Shown here: positions 12,391 to 17,777 of the stretch, one piece after another
Position numbering within the stretch: position 1 is the first letter of the stretch
Layout: the number at the start of each line of letters is the position of its first letter
Source: Candidatus Woesebacteria bacterium UBA925
GTDB lineage: Bacteria; Patescibacteriota; Microgenomatia; UBA8517
DNA: 17,777 bases
Reading direction: 5' to 3'
Assembly: GCA_002293705.1 (NCBI GenBank)
Contig: DBDT01000031.1
Location: 1 to 17,777, forward strand
Position numbers and translations under genes: made by a program
Notes under the pieces: generated by a model
Told to the model about the DNA's origin: nothing
Seen by the model: only the letters and a program-made list of their open reading frames with translations
Database searches by the model: none

Positions 12391-12837
12391 ATGAAACTAG
12401 TTGTACAAAGGGTAAGTGCGGCTGTGGTTAAAAGAAAGGACACCTCAGAAGTGGTAGGTCAGATTGAAAAGGGTTTATTTGTATTGTTTTGTGCAGAAAA
12501 AGGAGACAGTGATCAAACTGTTGAGCTAATGGCAAAAAAACTCTCCAAGCTTAGAGTGCTTAGTGGTGACGAATCTGGAAAAATGAATCGCTCTGTTTTG
12601 GATTTAAAACAAGAAATCCTACTCGTCTCACAGTTTACTCTTGCCGCTGATTTGTCAGACGGAAACAGGCCATCTTTTTTAAAAGCAGCAGAGCCTACGC
12701 TGGCTTTAAAAATGTATAACGATTTCGTGGGAAAACTTAAAGATGTGGGTATTGGTGTGCAAACTGGTAGTTTTGGAAACTACATGGAAATTTCAGTCGA
12801 ACTTGATGGTCCTGTTACTATTATTATTAATTCATGA
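12391..12837 (+). CDS. dtd: D-aminoacyl-tRNA deacylase
   Basis: Hydrolyses D-amino acids (and glycine mischarged on tRNA-Ala) from tRNA as a proofreading step. Begins MKLVVQRVSAAVV, the family N-terminus, and has SQFTL at residues 80-84 and GNRPSF at 91-96, both diagnostic. The second active-site motif is LDGPVT at 138-143, where the usual reading is NDGPVT (NxGPxT), so the Asn is replaced by Leu. The Gly-Pro pair that enforces chirality is intact. Length is 148 residues, normal. I use ATG 12391; the open frame extends 30 bp upstream to a TTG without supporting signals. The stop overlaps the next gene's start by 4 bp (ATGA). Confidence 0.93.
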   Translation: MKLVVQRVSAAVVKRKDTSEVVGQIEKGLFVLFCAEKGDSDQTVELMAKKLSKLRVLSGDESGKMNRSVLDLKQEILLVSQFTLAADLSDGNRPSFLKAAEPTLALKMYNDFVGKLKDVGIGVQTGSFGNYMEISVELDGPVTIIINS

Positions 12838-13466
12838 AACCTTCAAGACCTGAAAGTTTATTGTTAAGAGCTTTTAAATACCTATCTCTTTCAGTTTGTT
12901 CGACCTGTCTATTTGTCTTCTTGTATCTTACTGGTTATTCAACTGGCACTCAGGTTGCCACTGTTAACGCGATAATTTCTCTTCAAGAGAGTATGGGTTC
13001 AACTCAAAAACTTGCTTCTTCCGTGCCAATACCAACTCAATCTCCTGCAACTCAACGCACAGTCAAGCATGCACCCTCAATTGCCCCTAAGACAACAGTA
13101 TTTTCTGGTCCATCTGTGTGGGCTGAAGTTAACAAAAAAAGGCAGTCATATGGAGTTTCGCCTTTAAGTCAGAGAGATGAGCTTTGCACAATTGCATCAA
13201 TCAGGCTAAACGAGCTGTTGGATCTTGGTAATCTTGATGGCCACTCAGGTTTTGCCAATTTAACTGAAAGAAGGCCTGACCTTAAGTGGATATTTGAAAA
13301 GTACAATATTTCTGAATTTTTATTGATGGGAGCTAGTTCACCTCTTGATGCTGTTGAAATGTGGGAAAACACATTGGGGCACAGGAAGCTACTTACAGGC
13401 GGAGAATATGTGTGGGGGTGTGTGTATGCCCAAAATGGCTTTGCTGTTGCAATATCTGCTTACTAG
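12834..13466 (+). CDS. Membrane-anchored CAP/SCP-domain protein
   Basis: Residues about 15-40 form a hydrophobic segment (YLSLSVCSTCLFVFLYLTGY), an uncleaved anchor or signal. A Ser/Thr/Pro-rich linker runs to about residue 85 (VPIPTQSPATQ). The rest is a compact CAP domain: VNKKRQSYGVSPLSQRDELCTIASIR, the active-site-like GHSGF, ISEFLLMG in the place of the usual GENI, and W-ENTLGHRKLLTGG followed by the end strand WGCVYAQNGFAVAISAY. Both CAP-tetrad His and at least one Glu are present. It overlaps dtd by 4 bp (ATGA), so the two are coupled. CAP proteins have varied, mostly unclear, extracellular roles; none is inferred. Its stop codon lies inside the hairpin at 13464-13485. Confidence 0.85.
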   Translation: MKPSRPESLLLRAFKYLSLSVCSTCLFVFLYLTGYSTGTQVATVNAIISLQESMGSTQKLASSVPIPTQSPATQRTVKHAPSIAPKTTVFSGPSVWAEVNKKRQSYGVSPLSQRDELCTIASIRLNELLDLGNLDGHSGFANLTERRPDLKWIFEKYNISEFLLMGASSPLDAVEMWENTLGHRKLLTGGEYVWGCVYAQNGFAVAISAY

Positions 13467-13485
13467 TTGGCTCTCAAGCCAACTA
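13464..13485. terminator. Hairpin shared by two convergent genes, containing both stop codons
   Basis: TAGTTGGCT (13464-13472) / AGCCAACTA (13477-13485), 9 bp perfect with a 4-nt loop CTCA. The first TAG is the stop codon of the CAP gene on plus, and the last CTA is the stop codon TAG of nth on minus. It probably terminates both transcripts, though the U-tract is poor on either strand (TATAAG on plus). Confidence 0.6.
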
Positions 13486-14088
13486 TATAAGCCTCTCCCT
13501 TTCGAGAAACTCGATTAGCTTTTTTCCTTTGTACTTTCTTCCAATACCTACAAACAACCTATTGATGTCGGGCCAATAATTCTTGGGAATTATTTTCATC
13601 AGCTCCTCCTCTGTTTGCTCCGGCGTCTTTGTTGTAACCCACCCGAGCAAATTACTGATTCTGTGAGCATGTGTGTCAACAGATATGGCTTTTATCCCAA
13701 AAGCCCTGCTTAAAACTAAATTGGCGGTTTTTCTTCCTACGCCCGGTAATTTTATTAAAGAGTCGAAATTTCTTGGAACTTGACCATTGTGAAATTCAAT
13801 AAGTTTCACGGCAAGTTCTTGTATCTGCTTTGCTTTAGTTTTGTAAAAACCAACAGGATATATTAACTTTTCAATCTCCACGGGGCTTAAACTAGCTAGT
13901 TTTTGACAATTTGGCGCAACCTCAAAAAGCCTCTGAGCCGAGATTAGCGTGGTGTCATCATTTGTTCTAGATGAAAGTAGAGTTGAAATTAGAATCTTAA
14001 ACGGGTCGTCATCAAAAACAACCAAGGGGATAACTTCGTGGTATTTCTCAAATACCTCAAAAACTTTATTCATGTTACTTGGACTCAT
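13483..14088 (-). CDS. nth: Endonuclease III, Fe-S cluster-less form
   Basis: DNA N-glycosylase/AP lyase that removes oxidised pyrimidines in base-excision repair. Helix-hairpin-helix LPGVGRKTANLVL with the catalytic Lys at residue 120, and catalytic Asp at 138 in VDTHAHRISNLLGW, the same numbering as E. coli Nth. The N-terminal part (DPFKILISTLLSSRTNDDTT) also fits. At 201 residues it ends soon after INRLFVGIGRKY, and the four-Cys [4Fe-4S] motif at the C-terminus is completely absent; the only Cys in the protein is residue 61. The ATG at 14088 lies 6 nt after a TAGAAT -10 box, so the mRNA is probably leaderless. Convergent with the CAP gene and divergent from the DUF4446 gene. Confidence 0.92.
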   Translation of the reverse strand: MSPSNMNKVFEVFEKYHEVIPLVVFDDDPFKILISTLLSSRTNDDTTLISAQRLFEVAPNCQKLASLSPVEIEKLIYPVGFYKTKAKQIQELAVKLIEFHNGQVPRNFDSLIKLPGVGRKTANLVLSRAFGIKAISVDTHAHRISNLLGWVTTKTPEQTEEELMKIIPKNYWPDINRLFVGIGRKYKGKKLIEFLERERLI

Positions 14089-14094
14089 CGGTCT

Positions 14095-14122
14095 ATTCTA
14101 TACCGTTGACACAATTGTTGAA
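14095..14122 (-). promoter_or_regulatory. nth promoter (minus strand)
   Basis: On the minus strand -35 TTCAAC (14122-14117), 16-bp spacer, -10 TAGAAT (14100-14095), ending 6 nt before the nth ATG (14088). It interleaves with the divergent promoter at 14106-14135. Confidence 0.5.
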
Positions 14123-14135
14123 CTCAAACTAGAAT
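14106..14135 (+). promoter_or_regulatory. Promoter of the DUF4446-DUF3048 genes
   Basis: Consensus -35 TTGACA (14106-14111), 18-bp spacer, -10 TAGAAT (14130-14135). The predicted start is near 14142, giving a leader of about 18 nt to the GTG at 14160. Confidence 0.65.
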
Positions 14136-14159
14136 GCTTGAGCTAAATAATTACCCACA

Positions 14160-14618
14160 GTGCAACCGATAATTATCGCCACTTTAATCTTACTGCTTTG
14201 TTGGAATCTTTATTTGTCTGTAAGGATTCTTAAAATTTATAGAATATTTGAAAAACTTACCAAAGTTTCAGACCAGCCTCTTCTTGGAGTTTTGAATAAG
14301 ATATTAAGATCAAAAGAGAAGGTCGAATCGGAGATAGCTGATTTGTACCAAAACATAGAAAGAATAGACAGACAAAAAGCTCGCTCCTTGCAGCACTTAG
14401 GTATCGTCTCTTACAATGTCTCAGGTAGTTTTCAAAATCAAAGCTTTAGCCTGTCAATGCTTGATAGTGTTGGTAATGGTGTGGTTATTACCCACTTAGT
14501 CTATGCACAAACAAGTAAGACTTATGTAAAAGATGTGGTTCGTGCTAGAGTAAATGGTAGGTTTACGCCTGAAGAGAAAGAATCTGTTAAAAAAGCATTA
14601 TCAAGTATTCAAAAATGA
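14160..14618 (+). CDS. DUF4446-family membrane protein
   Basis: Residues 3-22 are a membrane helix (PIIIATLILLLCWNLYLSVR), followed by a short charged helix and a coiled-coil-like region (about 55-78, EKVESEIADLYQNIERIDRQKARSL). The C-terminal domain has the DUF4446 pattern LGIVSYNVSG, then FSLSMLDSVGNGVVITHLV, and ends RFTPEEKESVKKAL. The start is GTG at 14160; a stop at 14148-14150 closes the frame and no ATG is available nearby. No SD. Function of DUF4446 is unknown, but it is a single-pass inner-membrane protein with the globular part predicted in the cytoplasm. It overlaps the DUF3048 gene by 4 bp (ATGA), so the pair is co-translated. Confidence 0.85.
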   Translation: MQPIIIATLILLLCWNLYLSVRILKIYRIFEKLTKVSDQPLLGVLNKILRSKEKVESEIADLYQNIERIDRQKARSLQHLGIVSYNVSGSFQNQSFSLSMLDSVGNGVVITHLVYAQTSKTYVKDVVRARVNGRFTPEEKESVKKALSSIQK

Positions 14619-15883
14619 AAAATAACTCAACTAATCAAGTCTCGCCAAAACCTCAACTAGATCAAGAAGTTCAAAAAGCTAGTTTAAAGCCAGTTTGGCT
14701 CTTGTCAGTTGTTTTGTTTGTTGCAAGTTTCGCAGGATCATATTTTTACTTCGCCCCATCATCAAGCAAAATCACAGTTGCAGACTCTCCAGCTGAGGTA
14801 ACAGGAGCAAGAAGAAGACTTAATACTGATCTTCCTAGAACAGAGGAGTGTCCAATGAATGGAATGATGTATCCAAAACCAGTTCGCGAGATTTGGGAAG
14901 GCAGAAGACCTATTACGGCAATTGTTGAGAATCATCTTGATTCAAGACCTCAATCTGGACTGTCAAAAGCTGATGTAATTTACGAAGCAGTGGCAGAGGG
15001 TGGAATCACAAGATTCTTGGGAGTCTTTTACTGCAATGTAGCCAGCGAAGATGTCCGCATTGGGCCTGTTAGAAGTGCCAGGGTCTACTTTGCCAAGTGG
15101 GCGTATGAATATGGCCTAAATCCAATTTTCGTTCACGTAGGAGGTGCAAACAATATTTGTGGAAACTGTCCAGGCGGTGTTAAGCCGGTTGGCACAGTTA
15201 CTAGAGAAGTTGATGCATTCAGACTACTTTCTGATTGGGGTTGGCGAGCTGCCAAGGGCAACACTATGGATGGTGGGACAAATGTTGGAGTACCAACAAT
15301 GTGGAGAGACGCTGAAAGAATTCCTGGAGCAGCTTATGAGCACACTTTCATGGCTTCCACCGACCTTCTTTTCGATGAGGCCAAAAAGAGAGGCTTTGGA
15401 GCAACTGACGAAAAAGGTGTGGCTTGGTCATCGACATTTAAGCCTTGGAAGTTTGCAGACTCCCTAACCCTTGCAGGGGCTCCTGCAACAAGTGTCTCTT
15501 ACAGTTTCTGGAAAAATAAACCAGACTACGATGTAGCTTGGAAGTTTGATTCTGCAAGCGGAAAGTATCTTAGGTTCCATGCAGACAAGCCACACATGGA
15601 TATGGATTATGAAGGTACTCAAATTTCTGCCAAGAATCTTATAATTCAGTTTGTCGTTGAAAAGGGTCCAGTGGATAAGGAATATCACATGTACTACGAA
15701 AACTTGGGAACTGGTAAAGCCATGTTTTTTGTAGAAGGCAAAATGGTGGAAGGGACATGGAGACGGGCAAAACTCACTGATAGGACAGTATTTTATGACT
15801 CAAAAGGTCAAGAATTCCCAATAGTAAGAGGAGAAGTGTGGATTTCGGCTCTTCCAATTGGCAACGAAGTGTTGTATCAATAA
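14615..15883 (+). CDS. DUF3048 (YerB-like) anchored extracytoplasmic protein
   Basis: Residues 26-47 form a membrane helix (PVWLLSVVLFVASFAGSYFYF), which anchors a large outward domain. The DUF3048 pattern is clear: RRPITAIVENHLDSRPQSGLSKADVIYEAVAEGGITRFL (about 107-146, quoted for its IVENH, RPQSG and AEGGITRFL core), then IGPVRSARVYFAKWA, YEGTQISAKNLIIQFV and the C-terminal WRRAKLTDRTVFYDSKGQE. Length is 422. A CGNC motif (Cys182-Cys185) may be a disulphide or redox pair, since the domain is extracytoplasmic. There is no lipobox Cys at the helix end, unlike B. subtilis YerB which is a lipoprotein. Family function is unknown. Confidence 0.9.
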   Translation: MKNNSTNQVSPKPQLDQEVQKASLKPVWLLSVVLFVASFAGSYFYFAPSSSKITVADSPAEVTGARRRLNTDLPRTEECPMNGMMYPKPVREIWEGRRPITAIVENHLDSRPQSGLSKADVIYEAVAEGGITRFLGVFYCNVASEDVRIGPVRSARVYFAKWAYEYGLNPIFVHVGGANNICGNCPGGVKPVGTVTREVDAFRLLSDWGWRAAKGNTMDGGTNVGVPTMWRDAERIPGAAYEHTFMASTDLLFDEAKKRGFGATDEKGVAWSSTFKPWKFADSLTLAGAPATSVSYSFWKNKPDYDVAWKFDSASGKYLRFHADKPHMDMDYEGTQISAKNLIIQFVVEKGPVDKEYHMYYENLGTGKAMFFVEGKMVEGTWRRAKLTDRTVFYDSKGQEFPIVRGEVWISALPIGNEVLYQ

Positions 15884-15884
15884 G

Positions 15885-15890
15885 TATAAT
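15885..15890 (+). promoter_or_regulatory. -10 box before the winged-helix gene
   Basis: A perfect TATAAT (15885-15890), beginning 2 bases after the DUF3048 stop. A second candidate, TAAAAT (15900-15905), ends 8 nt before the ATG at 15914 and would give a leaderless mRNA. Neither has a -35 at the correct distance, so read-through from the upstream genes is possible. Confidence 0.4.
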
Positions 15891-15913
15891 AAACCTGCCT
15901 AAAATCATGAACT

Positions 15914-16501
15914 ATGGCAGAATTGACGGACATTATTACTTCAAAAGTTAGAATAAAGATTCTTCAGCTTTTCTATGGAAATCCAAATGAAATGTATCAT
16001 GTCCGTGCGATAGTAAGGGAGATTAAAGAAGAAATTAATGCAGTTAGAAGAGAGTTAGGAAGACTTGAGGAAGCTGGAATTATTCGAAAAGAACCAAGAG
16101 GTAACAGGGTCTATTACTCAATTAGGCCAGACTACCCATTTTATGCAGATTTGATATCCATGACGGCAAAAACAACTGGATTGGGTAGTCAAATAATATC
16201 CAACAGGTCAAAATTGGGAAGAATAAATCACCTTTTGTTTTCAGGAAGATTCGCCAGATACAAAGAGAGAAAAAAGGACGACGAGGTTGATATCCTTGTT
16301 GTCGGTGAGGTCGTATTACCTGAGCTTGCAGCATTAATTAGGGCTGAGGAGAGCAAGCGTGCCAGGGAAATTAATTATACTGTGATGAGTCGAGAAGAAT
16401 TTGACTTTAGAAAAAAAAGAAGAGACCCTTTTCTTCTTGGTATACTATCAACAAGTAGGGTTATGGTTATAGGTGATGAGGATGTACTTATAAACTCCTA
16501 A
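15914..16501 (+). CDS. Winged-helix regulator fused to a nucleotidyltransferase-like domain
   Basis: Residues 1-75 are a winged helix of ArsR/MarR style: VRIKILQLFYGNPNEMYHVRAIVREI, recognition helix NAVRRELGRLEEAGIIRKE, then the wing RGNRVYYSIRPD. After a linker, residues about 107-190 resemble an MNT-type nucleotidyltransferase fold: LLFSGRFARYKERKKDDEVDILVVG (hG[G/S]...DxD core) and a late strand RVMVIGDED. The canonical GS is reduced to GR, so catalytic activity is doubtful, while D-V-D is kept. The pairing is known from DNA-binding proteins with an antitoxin/toxin-like NTase domain. The gene lies 3 bp before secD and 30 bp after DUF3048. I see no toxin partner gene. Confidence 0.8.
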   Translation: MAELTDIITSKVRIKILQLFYGNPNEMYHVRAIVREIKEEINAVRRELGRLEEAGIIRKEPRGNRVYYSIRPDYPFYADLISMTAKTTGLGSQIISNRSKLGRINHLLFSGRFARYKERKKDDEVDILVVGEVVLPELAALIRAEESKRAREINYTVMSREEFDFRKKRRDPFLLGILSTSRVMVIGDEDVLINS

Positions 16502-16504
16502 ATT

Positions 16505-17777
16505 ATGAAAAATACTAGACTAAAATTTATCTTTTCAATATTGGTTGTTTTGTTTTGTCTCTATGTTGCAATCCCAAGTAATTTTCCAATTAAGTTTTCT
16601 TTGGGTGGGTTTAATGTGGATCAGAACTTCTCAAAATCATTTCTAAACCAAGATCTGAAACTTGGATTGGATCTAGTTGGGGGAAGCAGGCTTACATATC
16701 AGGCAAATCTAGAGGGTAGAAGTGGTGCCGAAAGAGAAGAGGCAGTAGAGGCTTTGTTGCGTGTAATCGAAAAAAGAGTAAATCTTTTTGGTGTGTCTGA
16801 GTCTAGTGTGTTGAGAAGTTCCTTTGGGGGCAACGAAAGGATAGTGGTTGAGCTTCCGGGTATTGATGATCTTGATTCTGCTAAGCAGTTGGTAGGTAAA
16901 ACAGCACAATTAGTGTTTGCTGAGGTTAAGGGTGAAAACGAGCTTGCTCCGACTGATTTAACTGGATCAGATCTAAGATCTGCCAGAGTGGCATACGACA
17001 CTGTAAGCGGTGCTCCAGTCATTTCGATTGAGTTTACAGATGAAGGCTCGAGAAAATTCGAAGAGTTAACTGGAAGAAATGTTGGTAAACCAATCCCAAT
17101 TGTTTTGGATGACCAGATTATCTCGGCTCCTGTGGTTAATGAGAAGATTATTGGCGGAAAAGCTCAGATCAGTGGTGATTTTGATGTTGAGACGGCGAAA
17201 TCTCTTTCCGTTCAGCTAACTGCCGGAGCACTACCTGTCTCAATCAGTCTTGTAGAAGAGCGAACAATTGGTGCGAGCCTTGGTGAGAGCGCTGTGGTTG
17301 CGAGTGTGACTGCAGGTATGATTGGACTTGGTTTAGTCGCAGCATTCATGATCCTGATTTATAGAAAACTTGGAATAATTGCCTGTATTGGTTTGATTAG
17401 TTTTGCAATCATCTCCTTGGCAATTTACAAACTTATACCAATAACCCTAACCCTTCCTGGAATTGCAGGTTTCTTGCTTTCCGTTGGTATGGCTGTTGAC
17501 TCGAATATTCTAACCTTTGAAAGGTTTAAAGAAGAGAAAGCAAAAGGTTTGCCGGTTGCGGCTGCGATGGAGCTTGCTTTTGGTAGAGCATGGGATTCAA
17601 TCAGAGATGCAAACATAGCTACATTGATAGCTGCATTTATTCTTGCAAACCCTCTTGATTGGAATTTTTTGAATGTTAGTGGGCCAGTAAGGGGATTTGC
17701 ATACACCCTAGCCTTGGGTATCTTTGTAAGCTTGTTTACTGGCGTTTTTATGGGTAGAAATATGGTGAGATTATTTA
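16505..17777 (+). CDS. secD: Protein translocase subunit SecD, 3'-truncated by the window
   Basis: Membrane component that with SecF drives late steps of protein export by proton motive force. N-terminal helix (FIFSILVVLFCLYVAIP), P1 start DLKLGLDLVGGSRLTYQA at about residues 52-69, ferredoxin-like parts (RVIEKRVNLFGVSES, RIVVELPGIDDLDSAKQLVG), LSVQLTAGALPVSI around residue 240, and transmembrane region with the diagnostic GMAVDSNILTFERFKEE. About 424 residues are visible with no stop; the end MGRNMVRLF is the usual C-terminus, so only a few residues are missing. It is much shorter than E. coli SecD (615), as the P1 head is reduced. secF would be expected downstream. The ATG is 3 bp after the winged-helix gene. 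Confidence 0.95.
   Translation, partial: MKNTRLKFIFSILVVLFCLYVAIPSNFPIKFSLGGFNVDQNFSKSFLNQDLKLGLDLVGGSRLTYQANLEGRSGAEREEAVEALLRVIEKRVNLFGVSESSVLRSSFGGNERIVVELPGIDDLDSAKQLVGKTAQLVFAEVKGENELAPTDLTGSDLRSARVAYDTVSGAPVISIEFTDEGSRKFEELTGRNVGKPIPIVLDDQIISAPVVNEKIIGGKAQISGDFDVETAKSLSVQLTAGALPVSISLVEERTIGASLGESAVVASVTAGMIGLGLVAAFMILIYRKLGIIACIGLISFAIISLAIYKLIPITLTLPGIAGFLLSVGMAVDSNILTFERFKEEKAKGLPVAAAMELAFGRAWDSIRDANIATLIAAFILANPLDWNFLNVSGPVRGFAYTLALGIFVSLFTGVFMGRNMVRLF

Noticed and set aside
14111..14122. Imperfect palindrome around CAATTG between nth and DUF4446 as an operator
   Set aside because: The arms match poorly beyond the central six bases and the region is explained by the two promoters.
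16699..17022. 107-codon minus-strand open frame inside secD
   Set aside because: It is an antisense shadow of a conserved secD region with no expression signals and low-complexity Ser/Thr/Leu composition.
1..17777. Mobile elements, CRISPR arrays, prophage or toxin-antitoxin modules
   Set aside because: No transposase, integrase, regularly spaced repeat or paired small toxin/antitoxin genes were found on either strand.

Overview
The window reads as one contiguous piece of a small-genome bacterial chromosome, most likely a Candidate Phyla Radiation (Patescibacteria) member. This placement is inference: it rests on moderate-to-low GC, short intergenic gaps, many 4-30 bp gene overlaps, shortened versions of housekeeping proteins (RNase Y without a membrane anchor, endonuclease III without its Fe-S cluster, short SecD) and pervasive absence of Shine-Dalgarno (SD) sites. 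UGA is used as a stop (rplQ, dtd, DUF4446 gene), so this is the standard code 11 and not the UGA=Gly code of Gracilibacteria. The first 19 bases are an exact Tn5/Nextera mosaic-end adapter, so the left edge is a library artefact and rpoA is artificially cut.

Layout. 20-2109: end of the ribosomal/RNA polymerase operon (rpoA, rplQ, rplM, rpsI). 2192-3727: lysS, convergent with and overlapping a VIT/CCC1-family membrane protein gene (3699-4208, minus). 4214-4266: a symmetric divergent promoter region serving the VIT gene and a 69-residue protein (4292-4501). 4614-5102: a stand-alone unknown gene with a hairpin terminator on each side. 5205-5275: tRNA-Pro(GGG) on the minus strand, divergent from recA. 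5340-8104: recA-recX-rny, overlapping genes. 8155-11083: HU, a TPR protein, miaA and an AI-2E family permease. 11110-11427: rnpB (RNase P RNA). 11450-12349: an unrecognised protein with a Tat-like signal. 12391-13466: dtd and a membrane-anchored CAP-domain protein, convergent with nth (13483-14088, minus). 14160-17777: DUF4446 protein, DUF3048 protein, a winged-helix/nucleotidyltransferase-fold protein and secD, which runs off the right edge.

The most coherent theme beyond the genes is how expression starts. Good sigma-70-type -10 boxes lie only 5-9 nt upstream of the start codons of lysS, the VIT gene, recA, HU and nth (and probably of the gene at 11450), which predicts leaderless mRNAs. Two other genes instead have an SD and a TTG start, one of them (4292) with a 10-nt perfect SD. 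Divergent gene pairs (VIT/small gene, tRNA-Pro/recA, nth/DUF4446) share or overlap their promoter elements. Translation (ribosomal proteins, LysRS, tRNA-Pro, MiaA, Dtd), RNA processing (RNase P RNA, RNase Y), DNA repair (RecA, RecX, Nth) and secretion (SecD) are the main functions. No mobile element, CRISPR array or phage gene was seen.
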